Origin: Juglans regia
Lineage: Eukaryota > Streptophyta > Magnoliopsida > Fagales > Juglandaceae
Reading direction: 5' to 3'
Length of the DNA: 64,000 bases
Assembly (NCBI RefSeq): GCF_001411555.2
Contig: NC_049902.1
Coordinates: 10,609,985 to 10,673,984, forward strand
Shown: piece after piece, positions 46,233-58,035 of the stretch
Numbering within the stretch: the first letter of the stretch is position 1
Layout of the letters: each line of letters opens with the position of its first letter
Notes under the pieces: model-generated
Told to the model about the DNA's origin: nothing
What the model saw: only the letters and a program-made list of their open reading frames with translations
Databases searched by the model: none
Position numbers and translations under genes: made by a program

Positions 46233-47045
46233 TGTTAAGCAATATAGCTCAGTCTGTTGCTCAGTTAGTGGAGCAGTCACTAGAGCCATCATCGACCAAG
46301 TCAACATGGGATGATTTTGTTCCAGATACTAGGCACTTTCCTTTGATGAACTTTGTCTTGCTATATCACCTTATTTAGGAAATGTATATACTTAGCATAC
46401 TATCAAAATTTCCTTGTATATAAAACTTCCTTGTAAATGTATCTTCTATATATGAAATATGAAGAGAAGGGTGTATATATTGATTGCTACACCCTGTTTT
46501 TGCTTAATTTTTCATGGTATCCAGAGCTACAGGCTAACGCCCTTTCTTGTGTACTTGTACACTTCCGTGTCTTCCTCGTCCATCACTTTTAATCCTCTGA
46601 ACATCACACAATTGATTTCGGTACGGAGGAATGGAACAAATTATCTCAATTGGGTTTCTCAATTACTTCCGGTTTTACGGAGTAATGACTTGCTGGGTTT
46701 CGTGGATAGTATGGAGCCGTGCCCAGCAAAATTTCTAGCAAAATTTCTTCCAGCCAACTCTGATGATAACGTTGGTGCTCAAGAAGTTAATCCAACATTT
46801 CTTCTCTGGACAAAGAAGGACCAATTCGTCCTCAGCTGGCTGAATGCAACTCTGGCTCGGAAGGTTCTGTCAATGACCTTTGGCCTTGATACATCTCGAG
46901 CGGTCTGGCTTGCAGTAGCCAACAGGTATGCCTGCCAGTCCCGCTCCTGCATCAATTACCTAAAGCGGCAATTGCAGTCTATGTCTCAAGGTGGGAAAAG
47001 TTGTGGAGAATACCTTCAGGATGCAAAGTTGTGGTTAGATCATCT
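46233..47045 (+). mobile_element. Truncated Ty1/copia: LTR, PBS and gag
   Basis: An LTR of 282 bp (46233-46514, TGTTAAGC to TTTTTCA, with tgtatataaaac as a TATA box) is followed by PBS tggtatccagagc at 46515. A gag frame (46459-47052) contains SSSSITFNPLNITQLISV, RNGTNYLNWVSQLLPVLRSN, LLGFVDSMEPCPAKFL and INYLKRQLQSMSQGGKSCGE. This is a Retrofit-style copia gag. The expected gag ATG reads GTG. The element stops at about 47045 in the gag, where MITE sequence begins; pol and the second LTR are missing. Confidence 0.82.
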
Positions 47046-47332
47046 GATCTGATCTTATCATTACAATTTTTTTTTTTAATTTCCAAACCCTTTTTTAACT
47101 TTATAATTTTTTATTCAATTTTCTCTCTCATTTTTCAAAAATCTCGTAAAAATCTTAATTCAAACCATTTCACTACTATTCATAAATTATCTCACTACTA
47201 TTTACAAATTTCTCACATCATCTTATCTGTGTAACCAAACTATTAGGGATATACTTTGGATGAACTGGTTATTTTTTTTCTTAATTTATTCAATCTCATA
47301 CCTCTCTTGAGAGTATTTTCTTTATTATCTAT
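47046..47332. repeat. Second copy of MITE end plus block A piece
   Basis: 47046-47242 repeats the right part of the MITE 45720-46024, and 47243-47332 repeats the block A piece 46025-46114 (tactttggatgaactggtta). It ends in tctat before the LTR at 47333. This is a duplication of target plus LTR start around the truncated copia. Confidence 0.75.
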
Positions 47333-47725
47333 TGTAAGATGGAGGGGCACCCACATGGGCAAACCCCTCCTATAACACATGGCTTAATTGCCATGCGTTA
47401 CATGCTTGAGAATAAAAGTGGCAATGACCACTTTATTGCAGGGATTAAAGGCTGGCCTCAGTATGTGATGCACAGGGTTTATAGCCCCCCTCAAATAGTT
47501 CTATGACAATTCCAAAAAGAAGAACAAAATCTCTCTATTTTAATTCTTTCTTGAGAAAGTATCTATGATGTGGGTGTGTTGAGTGTTACTCTAATTTATA
47601 CTACGTAGTACACTTCACTACTAAGAGGAAAAGCTTGAAGCTTGCTGATTTTTTGTTCAGGCTTGATAGCCTTGTGGAACAACTCAATAAACTGTGCTTG
47701 ATGTATTTTGTTGTGCACTCTAATG

Positions 47726-49342
47726 TTGGTATTAGAGCATTTTTTTTAACTTACTTCCAATTTATAGGAAAGCCTTTTTTTTTGCATGTATTTTAGCTAC
47801 GAAGAGTGCTACTTATATATATTTTTTAAGTTTTAAAAACTCTGTTGGCTGAGCCGCCGTAAACATCAGGGTGCCGCTCGCACCAACAACAGTGTGGCAC
47901 ACACCAACAATGGTTAGTGTGCACCGTTGTGGTGCTGCACGCACCCTACGGTTGTTGTGCGCACCCAGGTGCAGAGTACAGCATTGTACACTGCTAGTGG
48001 TGCAGCACTCACCATGGGGGCAGTGCACGCACCAGAGTTGTGCTGCGGGCATTATGCTACACACCATGGTGGTGCAGTGCCAGCCAGGTGCTGGAGGAAT
48101 GCCGTGTCTCGGCGGTGGTAATGGTTGCTTGTGTGTGTACGTGGTGGTTGCAGTGTGTACTGTTCTTATGAACAATGCCCTAATGGAGGTTGAAGATGAC
48201 TTATGTCATCTGAAATGGGCTTGGGCCCTTTGGCCCATTCTTCTTGAAAAATAATATTTTATGGGCTATTTTTTAGTGGCCTAGTGTTTATACGCCCAAA
48301 GTTTTTTTTTTCAAGAATAGAACAAAAAAGTGGCACACTTGGTTTTTGAATCTAGGACCATCTCATAAAACCAAGCTTGGGGCGCCATTGGGCTGCGAAT
48401 TTCTCTTGGTTTAGGTGGGGTTTATAAATGTATTTATTATACATTTTACTCTTTAAAAAAATAAAAAAAAAATTGCATGATTTATTTGTTTAGATACATA
48501 CTTTTTTTTTTCTTAATCCATATTGTTATATTTATTGTGATCTTTTATTTAATATTTTAGATTAAATGTGATTATATGTATGTGTGAAATGAACATGTGG
48601 ATATATGCTTATTTTATCGACTATGTATATTATGCTTCAATGTTAGAAATTAGCCTTTATTTTTTTTTTGTGATAAAATAGAAAGTTCCCACTAAGTAGT
48701 CTTAGTTAGTACTGTTAGTGTGAATGATAGACTGAAAAAATTGTGGTGACCATAGTAAAAATTGTAAATGTATTGTATAGCCAAAGGATTGCAGTGACCC
48801 CAGTAAGAACTATAAATGCACTGTATAGCCAAAGGATTATGGTGGCCCCAATAAGAATTGTAAATGCATTGATGGGATAAGAAAAATGGATTGTAATGGT
48901 ATTAAAAGAACACATTGTAGACTGGTCCAATAGGTAGCTATAGTCTGAGTACCTGTCTTTGTTGACTGGCCCAACATGTTATCGCAGTTAGAGTAGCTAT
49001 TCTTGTAGGCTGGCCCAAAAGGTTACTGCCCTTTTAGTAGGATCTGTCTTTACATGTGACTAGGTCTAGCTGAGTACTTAAGATAGTGGGAGTATGGTTG
49101 AGATTAAGGAGGATTTGATCTCCCATATAATTTTTAAATTTGCGCAAAAATTGGGTTAGAAATTAATAATTAGATATTGTGGTGCAAAAACGAATTTTAC
49201 GTGTAATATCCCTTTTTGCGCATTTTGTAGTGAAATGGCATGGACACGACGTGCCTGTATTATTTTTTTCTAACTTGGATGGATGCGACAGATTTCTTAG
49301 GTGTGTGTGTGTAATATCTGTTTTTGTGCATTTTGTAGTAAA
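47726..49342 (+). other. Long leader of the copia element
   Basis: About 1.6 kb between PBS and gag ATG. It holds a GC-rich part (47850-48170) with gcagtgcacgcacc-like motifs, three imperfect copies of a roughly 50 bp unit (48738-48900, gtatagccaaaggatt), and a 40 bp direct repeat (49200-49240 and 49308-49346). That repeat ends gcattttgtag, looking like a 3' splice site, just before the gag ATG at 49343. A spliced leader is possible but not shown. The open frame 47871-48254 is composition-driven. Confidence 0.6.
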
Positions 49343-50170
49343 ATGGCACCCAAGAGTATAGTTGCCGATTTAAACAAGGGGGAGAAATTGGATGGGGAGA
49401 ACGATGACATTTCACATTACAAGATCCAATATGTCTTAGATGAGCAGGAGGTCTTGGATGTTTTAACTGACTCACTTTATAAGCTCAAGAAAAGGGACTT
49501 GGACCAACACAAGAGAGATCAAGAAGCCTATGATGAATGGGCTAAAAAGAACTATTTTGCATGCATTATCATGTTAGGCAGCATGCACAATAATCTCATG
49601 TGTGAGTTCGAAGCTTATGATACTGCCCAAAAGATGTGGCAAGCATTAAAGATGAAGTTTGGGGAACTTCAGCCATAAGGTTGCGTGGATTAACTATGAG
49701 ATTTGACTCCTATAGGATGTGCTCTCACCACACGAGGAAGCACCATCTTAGGGTGATGTCATCCATGATCAGTGAACTTAAGATGGTAGGAAACAACTTG
49801 ACTTATGACCAACAAGTCCAGGTAGTTATACACTCGCTACCAAATTCTTCGGAGACAGTCAACCAGAATCTGACGCATAATGAGAACATCAAGGATTTTG
49901 ATGATGTGTTGCATCACTTGGAGCTTGACGCTGAGTGCCTAGAGGCTGTTAAGCCTAAAAATTTAGCCTATATGCTGAGTCTGGTTCACGCAGGGCATCT
50001 AAACCCAAGCACAAGAAGTCCAAGATAGGGTTAGCTACTAGACAAGTGAAGGAAGGGTCAGAAACTTCTCAACGCAGGAAGAACAAGTCAAAGTTAGAGT
50101 GCTTCAACTACAGAAAGAAATGCCAATTCGCTCGTGACTGCACTGAGGTGAAAAAGCTACACTGACTATT
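49343..50170 (+). pseudogene. Copia gag
   Basis: ATG 49343 starts MAPKSIVADLNKGEKLDGEN, a typical copia gag N-terminus, and YDTAQKMWQALKMKFGELQP follows. A frameshift near 49670 leads to LRGLTMRFDSYRM, LTYDQQVQVVIHSLPNSSE and DFDDVLHHLELDAECLEAVK. A degenerate zinc knuckle follows near 50100 (CFNYRKKCQFARDC, second Cys of the first pair lost). Gag would package the element RNA. The upstream alternative start at 49301 belongs to the leader repeat and was not used. Confidence 0.85.
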
Positions 50171-53100
50171 CTCGCATTGTTTTTGTAACTAGCCATGTGA
50201 TGATTGCTCATTCGTATCCTGTGTAGACTGTTGATTCAGGAGAGAACGAGAACATAGCATGAGATCGAGTTAGTTTTGTTGAGTATCGTCAGATTCTAGT
50301 TGGGAGTCGTGATGTCAAGGTCAGGAATGGAGCTAGCATTGAGGTGTTGAGACTTGGTACCTACAAGTTGGACTTGCGGGGCGGCCACACTCTATTTCTC
50401 CACGATGTGTTATATGCTCCCAAGATCCGACGAAACTTACTTTCTATAGTTACTTTACTAAGACTTGGTTTTCGGATTGTATTTGAAAACAATTGTGTTT
50501 CCTTAAATTTAGGCAATGTTTTTTATGGTTGTGCTTTTCTATCAGACGGTTTTATGATAATTGATCTGGATTATTCAAATATGAATGAGTCTATTGCTTT
50601 TCTTTCTGCATCTGATAATTTGGATTCAAATAAATGGCATGCTAGGCTTGGTCATATAGGGCAATAAAGAATGACTAGTTTAGCTAGAGAAGGCCTTATA
50701 GGCAATCTCGCTAAGGTCACGTTGCCCAATGTGAACATTGTTTGATGAGAAAAGCTAAGAGAAAACTGTTTGGAAAAGTCTTTAGGGCATCTTTTCTATT
50801 GCAATTAGTCCACACAGACATCTGTGATTTTTTACTTTTATAGATGATTTTTCATGTTATGGTTATGTCTCTTAATCTCCCATAAGTCTAAAGCATTAGA
50901 ATGCTTTAGGCGATATCTTAGAATGGTTGAGAATCAGTTAGACAAAAACTTAAAAGCTCTAAGGATTGACCGCAAACGTAAATATCTCTTTGAGCAATTT
51001 AAAATGCTCTGTGATGAAAAAAAAATCAAAAGACAGTTGACGATGCCAAATACGCCACAACAAAAAGGCGTGGTAGAAAGGAGAAATCAAACACTGCTTG
51101 AGATGGTTAGGTCAATAATGATGCAAGCAAACCTACCAATTTCATTTTGGGGGAATGTACTTTTGACTGCTGCCTGCATTCTTAACCGAGTGCCCTCCAA
51201 ATCAATATCGTTCACCCCATTTGAACTATGGATCGGCGAGAAACCCAATTTGAGTAACTTGCATCCATGGGGTTCAATGGATTTTGTTTACGATGTTTCT
51301 TATAAATATGGAAAGTTAGGCCCTATAGGAAAAAAATGTATCTTCATAAGGTACTTAGAATACTTTAAGGGTATGTGCTAATAGGTGAGCAATCTGATGA
51401 AACTATGACTGAGATTGAGTCACGAGATGTGGATTTCATAGATGATGAGTTTCCAAGTAGGAGTGAGGCTGATAGGAGTTTGGAACTCCATGATATTGTG
51501 GGTCAAGAGGAAGGCATTCCAAGGGATTTAGTTGGGAATGAGGAAGAAATTCCTCAAGTCCTACAAATTATGAGAGTGATTTGCCTCCAAGTGGGAGCAC
51601 ACCACTTGTTAATCAACCACAACAACCTCAGCAGCGTAGAAGCACGCATGAAAGTGTTTCCCGTCATCTTTTTGAGATTGAAGGGAAACTTTCATAGTAG
51701 CTTCGCAAGATGATAATAAGCCTAAGAAAATTCATGAGGCTCTTCGTCTTCTACTAAAGATGAGTGGATGAAAGCACTAAATGATGAGATAAAGTCTATG
51801 AGGACTAACCAAGTCTGGGATCTAGTAGATCTACTCTCAGGGTGCATGGCTATTGGGAACAAATGGTTTCTAAAGGTGAAACGTAAGTCGGATGGATCAA
51901 TAGAAATGTACAAAACTCGCTTAGTGGCAAAAGGATATACTCAACAGGAGGGTATAGACTATGAGGAATCTTTTTCACCAGGGGTGAGGTTTGCCTTGAT
52001 TCGTCTGATTCTAGCTATAGTAGAGTACATGGATTTGAAACTTTATTAGATGGACATTAAGACAATATTTCTCAATAGAGAACTAGATGAGGAGATCTAT
52101 ATGGATCAATCCACGACTTTGTGGTCAAAGGTTAAGTGCACAAAGTGTGCAAGTTCAAACGATATATATGGCCTAAAGCAATCATCTAGATAATGGTTTC
52201 TCAGATTCCATCGAGCCATTCTCTCAAATGGGTTTACAATCATTATGGAGGACCGTTGTGTCTATGTCAAAAGGTCCAAGAAAAGCTTCATTATGTTGTC
52301 ATTATATGTTGATGACATACTACTGGCTAGAAATGACAAAGGATTGATAGTCGCCACAAAAGAGTGGTTATTCTTCAATTTTGAGATAAAGGATATGGAT
52401 GAGGCAGAACACATTTTGGGAGTTAACATCTATAGAAATCGATCAAAGAAACTTATGTATTTGTCCCAGTAGACTTACATAAAAAAAGTTCTCCAGCTCT
52501 TCCAAATGTGTGAATGTAAACCCATTGACACTCTTATTACTAGAGGCAAGAGCTTGTCCAAATAGATGTATCCTAAGACTCAAAGAGAAATGGAAAAGAT
52601 GGCTCGTGTCCTTTATGCTAATGTTGTGGGCAGTTTGATGTATGCAATAATGTGTACTTGGCTAGACATATGTTATGCAGTTGGCTTGGTGAGCAGATTC
52701 CAATCTAACCTTGGACTGGCTCATTGGAAAGAAGTCAAGAGGATTCTAAGATATCTCAAGGGAATTGCAAACTGTGTTGTGCTATCTGAGTTTAGATTTG
52801 CAACTGAGAGGTTACAACAATTTTGATTGGAGTAGTGACTTAGATGAGCACAAATCAACCACTGGGTATGTTTTTCTGCTCAACAATAGCGTCATTACAT
52901 GGAGTAGCAAGAAACAACCATGTATAACCTCATTCACCATGTAGGCAGAGTACATAGATTGCTTAGCAAACAGTTCAAGACGCTGTTTAGTTATGAAGGT
53001 TCCTCAAACATCTAGATATTGGCACGAATATTATAGATCCGATGACGATATTTTGCGATAGCATGACAACTCTTATATATGCTAATGACTTAAAGTATCA

Positions 53101-53277
53101 TGGAAAAGAAAACACATAGATATCAGTTATCACTACATTAGAGACATGGTGGCGCAAAAGGAAGTGGTTCTGAAACACCTTTCTACAAGTCGCATGGTTG
53201 CTGATCCCCTGACAAAGCCTATAGCAAGAGATGCTTTTGTGGCTCATGTTAGGAATTTAGGACTATGTAGATTGTGA
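50171..53277 (+). pseudogene. Copia pol: protease, integrase, RT, RNase H remnant
   Basis: A decayed protease region (VDSGENENIA, about 50227) is followed by the pre-integrase part (50344-50667: LFLHDVLYAPKIRRNLLSIV, NKWHARLGHIGQ). The integrase core is badly damaged around 50670-50870; its C-terminal half is open at 50854-51381 (MPNTPQQKGVVERRNQTLLE with the catalytic Glu, FWGNVLLTAACILNRVPSKS). RT has KALNDEIKSMRTNQVWDLVD, RLVAKGYTQQEGIDYEESFS and, at 52245-52472, LSLYVDDILLARND with an intact YVDD. RNase H-like remains run on from 52566 and end near 53277. Many stops and at least six frame changes. Confidence 0.88.
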
Positions 53278-54361
53278 ATGTAGTTTATGTTTCAGTTGAC
53301 ATTGAGATGTAAAATTTCCTTTGGGATATTAATGCAATATGATTTTATTCAATTCTTTGCTTTTATCATATCGTTTTCGGATTCACACACAAGGTATGCC
53401 AACAGGCTTAGATTGGCTCATTCATATGAGCAATCGCCTCTAGTGCTTGAGTAGCGAGTGAAGATGAGACATTGTGTCTCTAGGTACTTGTCTAAGGGGA
53501 TAAGTTGGTTGACACAAATATATGTCTCCTTAGTGAGAGCTAAGATGAGGTCTATTGTATTGAGAGGACCATGCATGCGTACCCCACAATCCATATAGCC
53601 TGTGGTAGCCAGATGCGAGATTCTTTTTGTCGCCTTGGAGGCGAGCAAATGTAGGGAGTTAGGTTAGATGCTTTAGGAGCGACTAGACTAAGATTTTTCT
53701 GGTGCTGATATAGGCATATGCTCTTTGAGGAAGAGAAATCTATCGTAGCATGTATTTCATACATGTGCTTATTCGACCAAATGAGTAAGTAAAAAAATGG
53801 TTCCCTTCTTTCTCACTGTGTTAAGTCTCATATTTTATAAAGTTTTGTTCATTTACCTTTGACTAGATCATAAAATGGATTGTGATGTCTGCTACTTTGG
53901 CGTGCTATCTATGACCATGATTGATACAGTCTAAAGAGGCATTCCTGGGAAGCGGTTCGACCAAAGTCAAATGAGATGAGGGTGAAGGGAAGACTATTCA
54001 ACATCGTATCTTCAATATTGTTTGAGGACGTCGAATTATGGCGCTACACAGTAGTAGTGACTAAGGTTGTGAACACATTGAAATGATTTGGAGGTAGTCA
54101 AGCATTATTCTGAGTTTTTTTGAACTCAAGAGGATTTGAAAATGCTTGATCTAATGCGATCAAATAAGTATAGGACATGACAACACACTTTAGGGATGTT
54201 GCTATGCTAGTCTTCTCTGAGAGATATTTGGTATAATGCTCCCACCTTTCTTTTTCCAGATGTGTTTGGTGGTTGCACAACCTATTTACTTGTTTGAACA
54301 AAATTGAGAACGTTAGAGAGATGCAGGCCAGGGGTCATGCCCACTGTGTGCAAGTGAGAGA
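53278..54361 (+). other. Non-coding segment between copia pol and the 3' LTR
   Basis: About 1.1 kb without recognisable protein similarity; short frames occur on both strands only. A purine-rich gtgagaga directly precedes the LTR and may be the polypurine tract. Such long 3' untranslated spacers are known in some copia lineages. Confidence 0.55.
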
Positions 54362-54785
54362 TGTAAGATGGAGGGGCGCCCATATGAGCAAACCCCTCCT
54401 ATGTCGTAATGGCATGTAATGCATGGCCTAATGGCCATGCGTTACATGCTTGGGAATAAAAGTGGCAACGACCACTTTATTGTAGGAATTAACAGCTGGC
54501 CTTTAGCCAGCTGTATGTGATGCACAAGGAGGGCTATATACAGCCCCCCCTCGGATGGTTCCTTGGCAATTCTAAAAAAATATATAGAATCTCTCTCTTT
54601 TTATTCTTTTGAGAAAGTATCTATGTTGTTGGTGTTGAGTGTTACTCTAATTTATTCTACGTAGTATACTTCACTACCAAGAGGACACTCTTGAGGCTTG
54701 CTGGATTATTTGTTCAGGTTGGATAGACTTGTGGAGCAACTCATCAATAAGTTATGCTTGAGGTATTCCGTTGTGCACTCTAACA

Positions 54786-55352
54786 CCTATGATATCATAG
54801 TGTTTTCTTTATATGGAAGATTTGTGTTATTTTGCAGTACGATACTGTGATGGATCTCTTTTTTCTTTATACGTTTGTGCTCTTCTCAACTGTCTTTGCC
54901 TTCCTGATCTGAATTGATGGGTAATTTAAATCAAAAGTATAGAGTGCTATTTTTGTTATTTGTGAATTTTGACAGATGAATCAATCTTTAGGGAACCCCT
55001 ACAGGGTTGTACTACTCAAATCGTCCATGCATCCACCCTAGAACCAGCCACCGCCCTGTCTATTCAAACCTGATTGAGCAACCGCCTTGGTACCAATGCC
55101 TCCTCCCCTGCCCACGTTAGGCTTTGAAATGGCCGCAGCTACACCACAAGGCAGGTATGTTTGACATGTTTGTCAAGGAAACAAATGGAGGCATGATTGA
55201 CCATAGCACCTCAAAAGTCTCTTGTATTTGTTGTTTGTGTGCAAACATACATCAAATAGTTCCAGTTTAACAAGATAAGAAAGATGCAAAGAATCGCAAA
55301 GTTGTTGGCTCATACCATCAATATTATATCAAATCTGGGATGGGCGAGAATA
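54786..55352. repeat. Block A, copy 2, last part
   Basis: Runs without interruption through positions that are split by insertions in copy 1: ttcct (54901-54905) equals the solo-LTR site and tcttt (54985-54989) equals the copia-derivative site. It ends at gagaata|tgagg (55352), where copy 1 has the TGTAACACC LTR. This is the empty-site reference for the window. Confidence 0.88.
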
Positions 55353-55476
55353 TGAGGATCAGTTGGTAACAGATCTATGCATATATAATTATATAATTAA
55401 ATTTGATATATTGATAGTGCGTGTAGATTTAATAGAATATTAGTGATTCTTAGCTCTAAGGCTAGGCTGGTTTGAT
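55353..55476. other. Block A extension, only in copy 2
   Basis: AT-rich; its counterpart in copy 1 was not found, probably lost with the LTR/LINE insertion. Ends in the 8 bp target site of the next element. Confidence 0.45.
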
Positions 55477-56968
55477 TAGGGCTGCAACCCGATGCACTCC
55501 AACCGGGTCTGGGCCCGGTCCGACCCGACCCGATACTGTTTGCGTGCCAACCCAGTCCGACCCGACCCGCACAATACCGGGTCGAGTCGGGTCTTCGGTA
55601 TTTTTTTTTTTTATTTACAGCTTAATGAAATGAATATAGCATGCAAAACTGGTTCACTAAGATCTCAAAAGACATCAAAAAAATATTGACATAAACCAAA
55701 AAAAAAAAAAAAACCAAAAGAAGAAGAATATTAATTCTTCCAAAAAATAAACCAAAAGAACTAGAACTAATAAAAAGAAGGAGCCATCTATTACAAAGCC
55801 TATTACAAAAACTATCTAAATTAGAACTAATAAAAAAAATGTACATAAGCCATCTATTACAAAAACTATCTAAATTACAAAAATATGAACATTAACATGC
55901 ATATAGTCCACATCAACATGCATATAGGCCAATGCAGATCAGTGCACCAGCCAAAAAAGGGTGCTTCGAAAGGAAAAACAGAAGATAAACCAGCAAAAAC
56001 ATGCATCAACATCCAATTCCCATGGAAAAGAACTCATGATGAAAATATCAAAAAAAGAATCCAATCAGAAAAGTGGTTCAGAATCTTCAGATTTACAATA
56101 AAGACAACTTCCAATTTCAAATATAGTAAGGACTTTTGAACCTACCATGAGACCCACAAGCAAATGAAACCTCCGAAATATTAGATATAGCTGTTTGCAT
56201 GCACCTGCATGTAAACAAATAAAACGTTATAAGAGTTCAATTTTTTCAGACACTTCAAATCATGCTCAAAGACTACATTCTCGGATAACATTAATAAGAG
56301 AAAAAAAAAAACTTATTTTCAGCTCAACATATCTAATAACTAAATCCTAGTACCCAACAGCAAAGACATCATTAAAGCATACATATGCACTATTCTTGAA
56401 ATAGCAAAGCTAACTGCATTCGATACATTAAATAGCAGAATATGCTCTCCTCTGCTATGGGTTACAAGTGCTTGAGAAAAATGGCTATTCAGCCACATCC
56501 ACAAATTTATGGTAATGGAGACCAGATTATGAAAACAAAACTATCTAACCCTTCACTACGTTCTACCCTAACATTTCTCCAATCGATAGGTAATAAAGTA
56601 GCATTGAGAATCGAATTCACCAGCAAAAACAAAACTTTTTAGCAATTGAAAACCCTAAAAACAGATAAACATAACAAGGCCCAAAAATTTGCTTAAAAAA
56701 TAGAAGAAGTAAGAAGTACATGTTCCACAATAACCAAACGTGACTAAAATCATACCCGAGCACTTCTCCAAAAAATGGGTTTATGGAGACAGCACTCATA
56801 TTCAGTGTGTAACAAACAATGTTACCATGTTGGAGAATCAAAACCAAAAGCTCGAGCAATTGTTTCTAGAGGCCAACTAACAACATAAACCCATTTCAAG
56901 CTCCACAAAATAGAGGACCAAACAGAGAACACACAGAGCACCAAACGAAGTTCTAAAATTTAAATCTT

Positions 56969-57028
<60 letters not shown>

Positions 57029-57292
57029 CACCTCTGAGATGATTTCTGCGACCGGCGACGGCGAAAGGAGACGGAGAACGGCGACAATGACTAGGGTTTC
57101 CGCAGTGGAGAGGAGCGTCTTCGTCTTCGTCTTCAGAAGTGATTTCGTCTTCAGTCGGTTTGGCGGATTCGACGGGTTATTTTTACTAAAACCCGGCATC
57201 ATGCATATGACCCGATGAACCCGTCTCTCACGGGTTGGAGACGTCGGTTCTGGCGGACGGGTCGGGCTTAGGCCCAATTATGCACAGCCCTA
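55477..57292. mobile_element. Non-autonomous hAT-type element, 1.8 kb
   Basis: Ends tagggctgcaacccg and, on the other strand, tagggctgtgcat. The 8 bp flanks ggtttgat (55469-55476) and ggtctgat (57293-57300) agree in 7 of 8 positions, the target size of hAT elements. The outer parts carry repeated gacccg/cgggtcggg motifs on both sides. A (GA)n microsatellite of about 54 bp lies at 56971-57024. No hAT transposase domain is visible; the open frames (e.g. 57277-56960 minus) are composition-driven. Confidence 0.75.
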
Positions 57293-58035
57293 GGTCTGAT
57301 TGAGTTCTTTTAAGATGGTGTTTGATATAAAACGATGAATTTTTTAAGCTCCTTGGCAATACAATATATAGTGATTGTTACCGCATCACAGAAATATAGT
57401 AATAAAGTACGAATCTATCAAATTGTGTAAACCTTTTCAAGATTTTAGATTACACAGGACGGGTCACATTCTAAATTGATGGGAGCATAATACTGTCTGC
57501 AGGCTGTCAGCAACAGCAAAAATCCAAGACCCAGCAACAGCACAAGGCAGCAACACTGCAAATGAGAAATAAAGCAAACAAAGCAAAGGAGATGACAATT
57601 ATCAAAACAGAGAACGAAGATCATACAAACAAAAGAAAAACAAACAAACAAACGTACCATCCTTTCCAAAACCCTTCACCCCTAGTTGTAGTTTCAACGG
57701 GAGGCATGTGTTGGGGATACCCTGCAGCAGCGTCAGTACCTCTGGTTGGGTAACCAATTGGTGGAGGTGGTGCAACATGATAATTAAGAACTTGAACGTT
57801 GCCCTGATCTACTACTGCCTGTGGATGTCCATATATAGCTCGGCGGATATGCAGCCACAGGTGGGGGATATGCCCCTGCTAGTTGAATATACATGAACCA
57901 AAATCAAAGATCCCATGATCCAGAAGATATAGTCTGAAATATCTTTAGGCTTTCCAAAGGAGGCAAAAAAGGAGGAATAAAGTATCAGTTTTCTTTCAAA
58001 ACTAGTTATAACGAAGGCTCTAGAATTTAATTACA

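Larger units (their letters stand above)
47333..54785 (+). mobile_element. Ty1/copia retrotransposon, 7.45 kb, degenerate
   Basis: LTRs lie at 47333-47725 and 54362-54785 (both tgtaagatggaggggc). PBS tggtattagagc is at 47727. The 3' target duplication CCTAT (54786-54790) matches CCTAT at 46110-46114 and the decayed tctat at 47328-47332. The same site is uninterrupted in block A copy 1 (ttacctatgatatcatag, about 17765). Coding order is gag, protease region, integrase, RT, RNase H. A 1.6 kb leader precedes gag and a 1.1 kb non-coding segment follows pol. Confidence 0.9.

Noticed and set aside
47813..48254. Open frames of 120-127 codons on both strands
   Set aside because: Within the copia leader; driven by repeated gcagtgcacgcacc-like motifs.
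48715..48930. Three roughly 50 bp repeats, considered as CRISPR-like or a repeat protein
   Set aside because: Repeats are contiguous, imperfect and lack unique spacers; they lie in a plant retrotransposon leader.
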